Shown: one piece after another, positions 33,097 to 41,967 of the stretch
Position numbering within the stretch: the first letter of the stretch is position 1
How the letters are laid out: each line of letters begins with the position of its first letter
Origin: Clostridium sp. UBA4548
Lineage (GTDB): Bacteria; Bacillota; Clostridia; Clostridiales; Clostridiaceae
Length of the DNA stretch: 64,000 nt
Direction: 5' to 3'
Assembly (NCBI RefSeq): GCF_002387895.1
Contig: NZ_DGLI01000023.1
Location: forward strand, 114,822 to 178,821
Made by a program: the position numbers and the translations under genes
The notes under the pieces: model-generated
Told to the model about the DNA's origin: nothing
Databases searched by the model: none
What the model saw: the letters and a program-made list of their open reading frames with translations, nothing else

Positions 33097-35169
33097 CTAA
33101 ATTTTACATCTTGTAACTTCTTCCTTTAAAGCATAAGCTTCATCATAATGATCATCAATATTTAATGCCTCATCGCAAGCTTTTATAGCCTCATCATATT
33201 CTCTGTTTTTATAATGTATTTTAGCTTTTAATAAAAAGAATCTTTCATCATCCCCAATTTCAATGGCATTATTAATAAAGATTATCGCCTTTTTATAGTT
33301 AAAATCGCTAACTGTATAGAAATAAAATGCCATAAGGTAATAAATTTTATCTTGTCTTGAATAAAGATTGAACATTCCCATAAGAAAATTTAATATATCT
33401 TTCTTTGGTAAAAAAGTCTTTCGCACTTTACCCATTTTAGGGTTTTTATAGGATAGCTTTAACAAAGCATCAATAGCTTCAGTATATTTATGGCTCCTTA
33501 TTAAGATAAATATCTTATTTAAATTAATATAGAATTCTTCATCATCTAAAGCTAATGCGTTATCAATATAGGTAAGTGCTTTATCATATTCTCCAATTTC
33601 AAAGTGAGTTCTTGAAAGTAAGTTAAAGTATTTAGGATTAGTGTTATTTAAGCTAATAGCCTTATTTAAATTATAAATAACTTCAGAATAAGTATAACAG
33701 TCAAGCTCATGAACCATCCTTGCTTCTTTAGTTGTGGAGTCTGAACTATTTAAGATTCTTAGCACAAGAACTATAGCTCTACCTTTCCTATAATATCCAT
33801 GTGCACAGCCATCATTAAAGCCTATTAGCTTATCATATATTTTAACTGCTTTATTATAATTTTCTATTATATTGTAGATTGTTTGGTTTTGAGAAATTTC
33901 TTCATATTCTTCTCCAAATATTAAACAGACCTGTTCAGTTCTTAATAGCCAGTACTCCCTGTCTAAATTCATATTTAATGCTCTGTCACATTGTTCAAGG
34001 ATTATATTACACTTATCATCTAGAGATAGTGTTTCTTCCTGTAACACTTCTTCTACTTTATACTGAAGAAAACTGGAAAACTCTTTTTTATAGGTTTTAT
34101 AAATTTCCATCTCCTTATGACCAAGATTCTCTAGGCCATTTAGAATACACTGGTAAGCCTCAACTTTTATTGAAGTTTTAGCTTTATTATCATCAATAAT
34201 GCTCCTTAAAACGGTTAAACCCTCATTATACTTTGCTATCTTTATTAAGATGTAGCCCTTATGGAATAAATAGTTATAGTAATCCTTATTATTTATATTT
34301 ATAACTTGATTCAAAACCTGTAGTAAAAGTTCATCATTTTCTTGTAATGATGTTCTACTAACAACTTCATCAACTAGTTCCTTAATTTTATTATCAATAT
34401 AACCCTTGTTAATATATGTTAATTCTTCGTATTCAGAGATTCTCTCTATTTTATATAAGACTTTATAAATGTCAATAACTTGAATAAAATATCCGCAATC
34501 CAGCAATACTTGTTTGCCAAGTTCCAGTAAATCTAAATAGTTAATGTTAATTTCAAAATTTGAACTATGGTATTGGTCATTTTCCTCTTCTTTTATAATA
34601 ATATCCAGAAGTTTATTATAGGAATTACATAATTCTTCACATTTTTTTTCTGCTATAAACTTTATAATTTTCTTTTGAAGTTTTTCTTTTAATAGCTTTC
34701 CAACTCTTAATAGATTTTCACCAAATATCTCCAAATCACCATAACTCTTGTTATTATATATTAGAAACTTTAATCCCTCATAGTAAGTATTAAAAGCCTC
34801 TTCATGATTCTTTAGTCTTTCCAAAATTTTTGCTTTATGGTTGTATAGAAATTCATCCTTAGATAAATCAATAGATAGATTCACATAGTACAAAGCATTT
34901 TTAAAATCTCCAACTTCATAGTATGCAAAAGATAATAGATCATAAGCCTCATCACTTTCTTTTGATTGAAGAGATTTTCTTAAACATTCGATAGCTGCAT
35001 CTAGCTTATGGAGTTTAAGGTACATTTTTCCCTTTAAAATAATAGTGTCATAGTTACTTTGAAGTTCCTCATTTTCAGTAAGCTTATTAATTATATTTTC
35101 AGCTTCTTCATTACTTATATTCTTATAACTATCATATTTTTCTTCTATATTAAACTTATTGTAATCCAT
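33097..35169 (-). CDS. 690-residue TPR-repeat protein
   Basis: Cytosolic all-helical protein built from tetratricopeptide repeats. Clear units include KLHKLDAAIECLRKSLQSKESDEAYDLLSFAYYEVGDFKNALYYVN (~50-100), NPKYFNLLSRTHFEIGEYDKALTYIDNALALDD (~525) and the last, RFFLLKAKIHYKNREYDEAIKACDEALNIDDHYDEAYALKEE (~645-685). No enzymatic or membrane domain is visible. Its partner is unknown. It starts after AAAGGAG and is monocistronic between two terminators. Confidence 0.85.
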   Translation of the reverse strand: MDYNKFNIEEKYDSYKNISNEEAENIINKLTENEELQSNYDTIILKGKMYLKLHKLDAAIECLRKSLQSKESDEAYDLLSFAYYEVGDFKNALYYVNLSIDLSKDEFLYNHKAKILERLKNHEEAFNTYYEGLKFLIYNNKSYGDLEIFGENLLRVGKLLKEKLQKKIIKFIAEKKCEELCNSYNKLLDIIIKEEENDQYHSSNFEININYLDLLELGKQVLLDCGYFIQVIDIYKVLYKIERISEYEELTYINKGYIDNKIKELVDEVVSRTSLQENDELLLQVLNQVININNKDYYNYLFHKGYILIKIAKYNEGLTVLRSIIDDNKAKTSIKVEAYQCILNGLENLGHKEMEIYKTYKKEFSSFLQYKVEEVLQEETLSLDDKCNIILEQCDRALNMNLDREYWLLRTEQVCLIFGEEYEEISQNQTIYNIIENYNKAVKIYDKLIGFNDGCAHGYYRKGRAIVLVLRILNSSDSTTKEARMVHELDCYTYSEVIYNLNKAISLNNTNPKYFNLLSRTHFEIGEYDKALTYIDNALALDDEEFYINLNKIFILIRSHKYTEAIDALLKLSYKNPKMGKVRKTFLPKKDILNFLMGMFNLYSRQDKIYYLMAFYFYTVSDFNYKKAIIFINNAIEIGDDERFFLLKAKIHYKNREYDEAIKACDEALNIDDHYDEAYALKEEVTRCKI

Positions 35170-35303
35170 AATTATCTCCTTTAATCAACTGATACTTATG
35201 TAGTCATTAGAAATTTATGCAAGATTAAACTGCACACTTAATTTTAACATAAATTATCAATGAAATGTATTAATACTACGGTGAATCTCTAATATTAAAC
35301 CTG

Positions 35304-35345
35304 AAAAAGGGTGATAATTATTGTAATTATCACCCTTTTTAATTT
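35304..35345 (-). terminator. terminator of the permease-RNA ligase operon
   Basis: The 16-bp stem aaaagggtgataatta / taattatcaccctttt has a 3-base loop. Confidence 0.9.
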
Positions 35346-35383
35346 ATACAATATTTTTCTAGACACAAACAATATTGCTTAAG

Positions 35384-35911
35384 CTATTTTAAATGATATT
35401 CCTTGTGCAATACCCAAGTATCATTTGACCACTTATATATTGATATATTATCAAACTCGCTATTAAAGTCACAAGAAAGTTTATTTACATACTCCCATAA
35501 CTCTTTAAATATTGATTGAATTCTTTTAGAGCTCACTGTAATGTGAAAAACTTTATCTTTTCCATCTTTTTTATCAAAATTTATATAGTTTATCTTACTC
35601 AGCTCATCAATGAGTCTATCATGAACAGCTTTAGCCGCCTTAGACATATTTACTCTCATAAAAATGACTCTATTATCAAAATGGTCAAAGCCTTTGATTT
35701 CTAAAGGTTCTCTTTTTTCCTTTTCAGAAAAGTTCTCTAAAGCTTTTTCTAACTGGCTTAACTCACCTTCATGTTCGAAAGGAGCCTTAATAGTAAAATG
35801 AGCTGGTAACTTTGATGATTTTGCTCCAAATTCCTTAAAAACTTCTTTTCTTAATTTATTGTTAAATTCCCCTGGTGCGCCTTTTATCACTGATACTATA
35901 ACATATCTCAT
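35384..35911 (-). CDS. 2'-5' RNA ligase / cyclic phosphodiesterase (2H) family protein
   Basis: 175 residues with the two HxTx motifs of 2H phosphoesterases: HFTIKAP (~38) and HITVSSK (~128). Family members cleave 2',3'-cyclic phosphates or join RNA ends; YjcG-like proteins in Firmicutes have no settled function. It begins 11 bases after the stop of the amino acid permease and so is under the same glycine riboswitch, an unusual pairing. AAGGAG precedes the ATG. Confidence 0.88.
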   Translation of the reverse strand: MRYVIVSVIKGAPGEFNNKLRKEVFKEFGAKSSKLPAHFTIKAPFEHEGELSQLEKALENFSEKEKREPLEIKGFDHFDNRVIFMRVNMSKAAKAVHDRLIDELSKINYINFDKKDGKDKVFHITVSSKRIQSIFKELWEYVNKLSCDFNSEFDNISIYKWSNDTWVLHKEYHLK

Positions 35912-35922
35912 ATTAATACTCC

Positions 35923-37272
35923 TTATTTCTTTTTAGTAATAAAGTAGTATACAGGTAAGCCTACTAAAGTTATTAAAAGACCAACCAGTGCAAACATGGT
36001 ATTTGTTATTAAAGTACTAATTAATATATAGATTCCACCTGCAATTCCAATGAGTGGTGTAATTGGATATAAAGGTACTTTAAAGGGTGCTGAAAGATGC
36101 TTAAACTTATTTCTTAGTATAAATACTCCTGCAACTGCCATAGTAAAGAATATCCAAAGTACAAACATTACAAGATTAGTAAGTAATTCAAAGGATCCGC
36201 TTAAAACGTATAAAGAAGATATTGCTACTTCAATAATGAAAGCATTTAATGGTGTTTCAAACTTTTCATTTACTTTACCAAAAAATTTTGCGAAAGGAAA
36301 AACCCCATCTTGAGCCATTGCAAAAGGTATTCTAACTCCTGTCATTAGGTAGCCATTTAGTGCCCCAAATATGGATATCATGATACCGGCTGCAATTAAG
36401 CTAGCTCCATTCTTTCCAAATAGTATCACTGAAGCATCTGTAGCTGCCTTTGATGATTTAACTACTTCTCCAACTGGCATAACTTTAATAATTGCAAGGT
36501 TAATAAGAACATAAACTGCTATAATAACTAGAAGTCCAATTATTATAGATTTTGGAAGATCCTTTTCTGGTTTCTTCAATTCACCAGCCATATTCCCTAC
36601 GGCAATCCATCCATCATAGGCCCATAATGTACCTAGTATAGCTGCTCCGAAACCTGCAAGACCTACAGAGCTTCCTTCAATTGCAGTTGCTGAAAAGCTA
36701 TTTACTGTACCTTTTGTTAAGCCAAAAATGATAATTATAGCTATAGGTATTAATTTAGCTATAGTTGAAACTAATTGAACTTTACTTCCTATTTTTGTTG
36801 AAATAATGTTTAGAACCATTATAAATAAAATCATTATAATTGCTAAAATCTTTTGTTGAGTTCCGCTCATTGGAACAAAATAAGTTGCTTGAGTTGCAAA
36901 TACAATTGCTAAAGCAGCAACAGCTCCAGGAACGTATACAAAGCTTTGTACCCATCCAAATAGAAATGCCCATTTCTCACTGTATAGTTCTTTCAAGTAA
37001 ATGAAAACTCCTCCTGTTTTAGGTATAGCAGTTGCTATTTCAGCTATAGTAAGAGCAGAGGCAATGGTAATAATACCTCCAACTACCCAAGCCATTATGC
37101 CCATAGTAGCACTACCTGCATTTCCAAATACGGCAGAAGCCTTGAAAAATATACCTGAACCTATTACAATTCCAACAACCATAGTTATTGCTTCAAATAA
37201 CCCTATTTGCTTTTTTAAAGCATTTGAGGAGTTATTATTTTCTCCACTTACCTTTTCTTTTCTAACTTCCAT
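35923..37272 (-). CDS. APC-family amino acid permease under glycine riboswitch control
   Basis: 449 residues, ~12 membrane helices. The APC start IGLFEAITMVVGIVIGSGIFFKAS holds the GSGIF substrate loop of helix 1, followed by WVVGGIITIASALTIAEIATAIPKTGG and GTLWAYDGWIAVGNMAGELKKPEKDLPKSI. It looks most like the LAT/SteT branch. A longer frame to 37299 covers the ribosome binding site AAGGAGG; the ATG at 37272 is chosen. The riboswitch suggests glycine or a related amino acid as cargo; direction is unknown. Confidence 0.9.
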   Translation of the reverse strand: MEVRKEKVSGENNNSSNALKKQIGLFEAITMVVGIVIGSGIFFKASAVFGNAGSATMGIMAWVVGGIITIASALTIAEIATAIPKTGGVFIYLKELYSEKWAFLFGWVQSFVYVPGAVAALAIVFATQATYFVPMSGTQQKILAIIMILFIMVLNIISTKIGSKVQLVSTIAKLIPIAIIIIFGLTKGTVNSFSATAIEGSSVGLAGFGAAILGTLWAYDGWIAVGNMAGELKKPEKDLPKSIIIGLLVIIAVYVLINLAIIKVMPVGEVVKSSKAATDASVILFGKNGASLIAAGIMISIFGALNGYLMTGVRIPFAMAQDGVFPFAKFFGKVNEKFETPLNAFIIEVAISSLYVLSGSFELLTNLVMFVLWIFFTMAVAGVFILRNKFKHLSAPFKVPLYPITPLIGIAGGIYILISTLITNTMFALVGLLITLVGLPVYYFITKKK

Positions 37273-37349
37273 AAAAAAGACCTCCTTATTATTAATCATT
37301 ATCCAGTCCTCAAAGGTATTTTGCTTAATGTTTAAGATTTTTAAACATA

Positions 37350-37408
37350 GAAAAGGACAACGAGTAAAATAGCATAAAAAATAATGCTATCTTACTCCCT
37401 GTCCTTTT
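37350..37408 (-). terminator. glycine riboswitch terminator
   Basis: AAAAGGACA and GAGTAAGATAGCAT pair with ATGCTATTTTACTC and TGTCCTTTT. The 5' arm includes the GGACAG end of the aptamer, so a folded aptamer should block termination (ON), the same design as B. subtilis gcvT. Confidence 0.85.
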
Positions 37409-37565
37409 ATCTGAAAGATTCCTTTAAAATAAAGTTGCTCCGTTGATGCCACATTTAAGTGAACTCTCCAGGGGGGTGTCAAACTATTGTATGTGACCTG
37501 AAAGCTTCAAAGTAATTAATTAGCTTTACCTACTTTTTTCTTCTACGGTTATCCAAGGTATATTA
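37400..37565 (-). promoter_or_regulatory. glycine riboswitch (one clear aptamer, one degenerate)
   Basis: Minus strand, clear aptamer (37475-37400): CTGGAGAG, CAACGGAGCAAC, a TTTATTTTAAA hairpin, ATCTTTCAG and AAAAGGACAGGGAG, in the order of the second aptamer of gcvT-type riboswitches. Upstream (37565-37476) ACCGTAGAAG, an AAAGTA/TACTTT stem, CTTTCAGG and TTTGACA look like a weakened first aptamer. A conventional promoter lies upstream. Confidence 0.85.
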
Positions 37566-37717
37566 AAATTAGCTAGAAGCTAATTGTTTAGAGCTTAATT
37601 CAATATGGTTAACTTTGAGAAACTAAATACTTTTATCAACTTTAACCTATTGCTTTATAGCACTTACCTTAATAGATATCTCCAATAATTTTCATCCACC
37701 GATATTAAATTAATTTA

Positions 37718-37746
37718 ATTTTAATTACAATTAATTGAAATGTCAA
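37718..37746 (-). promoter_or_regulatory. promoter of the glycine riboswitch transcript
   Basis: -35 TTGACA (37746-37741), 17-base spacer, -10 TAAAAT (37723-37718). The rest of the gene-free stretch to 37937 shows nothing else. Confidence 0.6.
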
Positions 37747-37937
37747 TATATTTTTCGACATTTTTCTTGTTAAATTTACTACAATTTATATTAAGTGTTT
37801 TAATTTTTCGTAAAAAATATGTATTTACATGTATATAAGCTAAATAATAAAATAGTATTACTTGTTGTATACTTCCTTTAATCTACTTTTTATGCAAACA
37901 ATCATCTCAAATATAGTTAATATTCTAAGCTATTGTT

Positions 37938-37965
37938 ATTAAACCTATAAGCTTATAGGTTTAAT
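37938..37965. terminator. palindromic terminator
   Basis: attaaacctataag / cttataggtttaat is a perfect palindrome past the peptidoglycan-binding protein gene. Confidence 0.65.
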
Positions 37966-38028
37966 AAACAGGCTCATACCTTGAATGAAATAATTATAAA
38001 AAACTAACTAAGAAAATATAAGTTTTTT

Positions 38029-39609
38029 TTAATTAGAGCCAGATTTTATACTATTATAACTATTTACTATAGAATTCCAAGTAACTTCATCAACTTTTCC
38101 TGTAATAGGAATCCCAATATTCTTTTGAAACTCTGCTACTGCTGAACTACTATTATAACCATAGATACCATCAGGAAGTAGATAAATAATTGATGGATAC
38201 TTAGTTCGAATAACATTCAAATAGTCCTGAATTAATTTAACATCATTACCTTTAGATCCAATATTCAAAATATTACCCGGATATGAAGGTTGCAATTCAG
38301 ATTCCCTTTCTCCTTCTCCTGAAGCCTCTGCCATTTTTGTTACAGCTACATATACATCTGAAAGTTTATACCAGGTTTTATAATCCACATTGCCATCCTG
38401 ATTTAGACCAAATATTTTTTGAAACATCTGGACTGATTGCCTTGTATTATTTCCGTATATTCCATCAGTAGATAACTTTTTAATAGCTGGAAAGTTTTTT
38501 GAAATTCTATTTATATATTTTTGAACTGTAGTAACATCTTTTCCTCTTGAGCCAACTACTAAAGTATTCCCAGGATAAGATTTTGGAACTCCTCTCATGA
38601 TTTTAGATAAATCAAAAACTATGTTATTACCATAAAAGTGAGTTAAAATTTCATAAGGAGTTTTTCCTTCATCTCCAAGATACTTACTTCCCCATTGTGT
38701 CAAATGTCCTGGACACCTAGACCTTATACCATCACAATATTGAGCTAAAAGAGGCTGAATAGCACCTTGCCTTTTAATGTACTGTGCAAATATCTCGTCT
38801 ACTATATTACCTATATTCTCAAAAATGTTTCTTCCATATACAAAGTAGTGATCGTAAGCAGTAGAATTTGTTATGTCAAAGTTTTTACCCTTGGCTCTAT
38901 ACCATTCTGTAAAAATCCTATTTAAAGTAAAGGATACTATACAATGTATGTTGGCTCTAATAGTATTTTCAGACCAAGTTGGATAAATTTCGCTACTTGC
39001 TACATTTTTAATATACTCTTTGAAATTTACTTCATAATTAGGTCCAGCAGAGTCTGGAGTACCTACGTGTACAACTATCTTATCTGGTATAATAACTTCC
39101 GGAAGTACTCTAAACATACTTTTTGATTTTGGCATTTCTTTTTCTTCCTCTTCTAAAGGTTTCTTAGTATAATTTCCATATAACACATGGGGACCAATTT
39201 CAATATTGCTAGAACTTACCTTTGATGTATCATTAACATTTTTTATGGTTCTAAACATTGCTATTGTAGTTACGTCCTTTTGTAGATTTACCTTTTGAAT
39301 TGATGTTATTTCCGGAAAAACCTGGACTCCTTTAATAGATATTGGTGTTCTTTGTGGAGCCTCAATTTTTAATGACCAGGAGCTATAAGGTACAAGACCT
39401 GAATTATAGCTTGGTGATTGAGATAAGGCTGTAGGTGGGGTGGGAACCTCTAGAACTTCAGTTTCACCACTTTCACCTGTAAACACTTCTTTTGTACCAT
39501 AATAATTATATTGAAACTCTTCAGGAGTGAGTGTAACTTTTGCACCTACATAAGGGTTAAATCCATCCCCGTCGTAAACTATAACTTTTAATTTACCAGC
39601 ATAACTCAT
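38029..39609 (-). CDS. peptidoglycan-binding protein with SpoIID-like middle region
   Basis: 526 residues, no classical signal peptide. An N-terminal Cna/carboxypeptidase-like beta domain (KLKVIVYDGDGFNPYVGAKVTL to VEVPTP) is followed by a middle region (IVVHVGTPDSAGPNYEVNFKEYIKNVASSEIYPTWSENTIRAN) that recalls SpoIID/LytB (EYI..V..SE..P.W), and two C-terminal PG_binding_1 repeats starting YPGNTLVVGSRGKDVTTVQKYI (~360) and YPGNILNIGSKGNDVKLIQDYL (~440). Such proteins occur in clostridial spore and wall functions. The ATG at 39609 after GAGGGT is preferred to a TTG at 39621. Confidence 0.75.
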   Translation of the reverse strand: MSYAGKLKVIVYDGDGFNPYVGAKVTLTPEEFQYNYYGTKEVFTGESGETEVLEVPTPPTALSQSPSYNSGLVPYSSWSLKIEAPQRTPISIKGVQVFPEITSIQKVNLQKDVTTIAMFRTIKNVNDTSKVSSSNIEIGPHVLYGNYTKKPLEEEEKEMPKSKSMFRVLPEVIIPDKIVVHVGTPDSAGPNYEVNFKEYIKNVASSEIYPTWSENTIRANIHCIVSFTLNRIFTEWYRAKGKNFDITNSTAYDHYFVYGRNIFENIGNIVDEIFAQYIKRQGAIQPLLAQYCDGIRSRCPGHLTQWGSKYLGDEGKTPYEILTHFYGNNIVFDLSKIMRGVPKSYPGNTLVVGSRGKDVTTVQKYINRISKNFPAIKKLSTDGIYGNNTRQSVQMFQKIFGLNQDGNVDYKTWYKLSDVYVAVTKMAEASGEGERESELQPSYPGNILNIGSKGNDVKLIQDYLNVIRTKYPSIIYLLPDGIYGYNSSSAVAEFQKNIGIPITGKVDEVTWNSIVNSYNSIKSGSN

Positions 39610-39859
39610 ACATACCCTCAAAATAATTAATTGTAATATTATACTATGATAAACTGTAACGCTTTTGTGCTAGTAAAAGTGTAATAATGATTTACCAAAT
39701 TATCCTATATATTTGCAGAGCGGTGTAAACTTATGTATTATTATATAATGCTTCAAATTAACAGTAAATTTTATTTATAATATAATTTATTGACTTATAC
39801 ATCCTATATTGTAAAATAGTTATGGATGTTTTAAATAATAATGAAAATGGGGTGGTATT

Positions 39860-40552
39860 GTGCTTGGCACCATAGTTAATTTTTTAGCCATAGTAGGTGG
39901 CGCATTAGTGGGGTTATTCCTAAAAGGTGGTATTCCTGAAAAAGTCAGCAACACCGTAATGCAGGGTATAGCATTGTGTATACTGTACATAGGAATATCT
40001 GGTGCTTTCAAGGTTGAAAATATGCTTGTTGTAATCATTTGCATGAGCATTGGCGCAGTAATAGGAGAATTTGCAGACCTTGATAATTTGTTAAAAAAAC
40101 TTGGAGATTGGTTACAAAGCAAATTTAAAAATAGTGATAGTAAAATATCAGAAGGCTTCGTTAGTGCAAGTTTATTATACTGTGTGGGTGCTATGGCCAT
40201 AGTTGGTTCTCTTGAGAGCGGGCTTCAAGGAAAACATGATATTTTATTTTCAAAGTCAATTTTAGATGGAATTTCTGCTATTATTTTTTCCTCAACGTTG
40301 GGCATTGGGGTAATGTTGTCAGGGATTTCTGTACTTTTATATCAAGGAATTATTACTTTATGTGCCTCTTTTTTAAGTCCCGTACTCTCCTCGGCTGTAA
40401 TTTCAAATATGACTGCCTGTGGAAGCTTAATTATTGTTGGATTAGGACTTAATATTTTAGGCGTAACTAAAATTAAAGTTGCAAACTTATTACCTGCAAT
40501 ATTTCTTCCGATTATAGCACCTTATATTATTAAACTAATAAGTATTTTTTAG
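39860..40552 (+). CDS. DUF554 membrane protein
   Basis: 230 residues with a GTG start after GGGGTGG. Six to seven hydrophobic helices; the family pattern is MLGTIVNFLAIVGGALVGLFLKGGIPE, then IGAVIGEFADLDNLLKKLGDWL and YCVGAMAIVGSLESGLQGKHDILFSKSILDG. DUF554 proteins (YdfK-like) are of unknown function. Monocistronic, closed by a strong terminator shared with the purine operon. Confidence 0.9.
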   Translation: MLGTIVNFLAIVGGALVGLFLKGGIPEKVSNTVMQGIALCILYIGISGAFKVENMLVVIICMSIGAVIGEFADLDNLLKKLGDWLQSKFKNSDSKISEGFVSASLLYCVGAMAIVGSLESGLQGKHDILFSKSILDGISAIIFSSTLGIGVMLSGISVLLYQGIITLCASFLSPVLSSAVISNMTACGSLIIVGLGLNILGVTKIKVANLLPAIFLPIIAPYIIKLISIF

Positions 40553-40636
40553 ACATTTTCTAACATTGAAAATAAGTCAGTAAAAGATATATGTAAACTT
40601 AATTTGCTTTTTATTAGGTCAAGCTTACAAAATACT

Positions 40637-40684
40637 AGACACCCTTAGTATAATTATTACAAACTATACTAAGGGTGTCTTTTA
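40637..40684. terminator. bidirectional terminator at the end of the purine operon
   Basis: The perfect 16-bp stem agacacccttagtata / tatactaagggtgtct has a 12-base loop and a T tail. Confidence 0.93.
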
Positions 40685-40708
40685 ATTAGGCTTCTGACTT
40701 TGGAATAC

Positions 40709-41953
40709 TTAAATTCCTATATCCCCTCTAAAATAAATTCCTTCAAAATCAATATTATCTATTCCATCATAAGCATTTTTTCTAGCTTCTTCAATAGATT
40801 TTCCTAGTGCTGTAACTCCAAGGACTCTTCCACCACAAGTCAGTAAGTTATCATTGGAAAGTTTTCCACCTGCAATAAATACTTTTTCTGAAATACTATT
40901 GGAGATATCTATTTTTTTACCTACTTCATAGGTGCCGGGATACCCCTTTGAAGCTGCTATAACACAACATGCAAATTCATCTTTAAAACTTACAGTCTTA
41001 TTGCTTAAATTCCCATCAATGGTTGCTATTATTAACTCCATGAAATCACTTTCCATAAGTGGTAACACTACTTGAGTTTCAGGATCTCCCATTCTTACAT
41101 TGTATTCCAACAAGTATACATCGTCTTTAGTTATCATTAATCCAAAGAAGATAATTCCCTTGTATTGAATATTTTCTTCCTGAAGACCTTGTAGAGTTGG
41201 ATTCATAATTTTATCTTTGAAATCTTCCAACACCTTTTCAGTACAATAAGGGTTTGGAGCTAGAGTACCCATTCCTCCGGTGTTTGGTCCTAAATTTCCA
41301 TCATATATAGCCTTATGATCTTTTGAAGAGACAAAAGGTATTATTGTTTTACCATCTGTAATTGTTAATATTGATGCTTCTACCCCTTGTAAAAACTCCT
41401 CAATTACAATAGACTTCCCTGCTCCTTTTAATACATCACTCACCATAAATTCTTCAATTGCCATTTTTGCTTCATTATAGTCCTGAGCGATGATGACTCC
41501 TTTTCCTGCTGCTAAACCATCAGCTTTTAGTACAACTGGATATTTACAAACCTTAAGGTACTGAATAGCTTCATCTGCATGAGTAAAAGTGTCATAAGCT
41601 GCGGTACTAATGTTATATTTTTTCATAAAGTTTTTAGAAAAGATTTTACTTCCCTCTAGCTGTGCACCTGCAGCACAAGGTCCAAATATTTTTAATCCCT
41701 TTTTCGAAAAAGAGTCTACAATACCTTCACAAAGTGGTGCCTCTGGGCCAACTACTGTTACATCAATAGAGTTATCCAGAGCAAATTTTAATAATTCTTC
41801 ATTGTTAGTTATATTAACATTTTCACATTTTTCCTCAGTGGCAGTACCACCGTTGCCAGGAGCACAAAATATTTTATCTACCAATATACTTTGACTTAAT
41901 TTCCAAGCAATTGCATGTTCCCTTCCTCCACTGCCGATTAAAAGTACCTTCAT
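40709..41953 (-). CDS. purD: phosphoribosylamine-glycine ligase PurD
   Basis: 414 residues, ATP-grasp enzyme making GAR from phosphoribosylamine and glycine. N-terminal VLLIGSGGREHAIAWKLSQS, the ATP-grasp part YPVVLKADGLAAGKGV, SSKDHKAIYDGNLGPNTGGMGTLAP and the metal site EYNVRMGDPETQ are all intact. It is the last gene of the purine operon, 14 bases after purH, with AGGAG before the ATG. Confidence 0.97.
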   Translation of the reverse strand: MKVLLIGSGGREHAIAWKLSQSILVDKIFCAPGNGGTATEEKCENVNITNNEELLKFALDNSIDVTVVGPEAPLCEGIVDSFSKKGLKIFGPCAAGAQLEGSKIFSKNFMKKYNISTAAYDTFTHADEAIQYLKVCKYPVVLKADGLAAGKGVIIAQDYNEAKMAIEEFMVSDVLKGAGKSIVIEEFLQGVEASILTITDGKTIIPFVSSKDHKAIYDGNLGPNTGGMGTLAPNPYCTEKVLEDFKDKIMNPTLQGLQEENIQYKGIIFFGLMITKDDVYLLEYNVRMGDPETQVVLPLMESDFMELIIATIDGNLSNKTVSFKDEFACCVIAASKGYPGTYEVGKKIDISNSISEKVFIAGGKLSNDNLLTCGGRVLGVTALGKSIEEARKNAYDGIDNIDFEGIYFRGDIGI

Positions 41954-41967
41954 TTAATCATCTCCTA

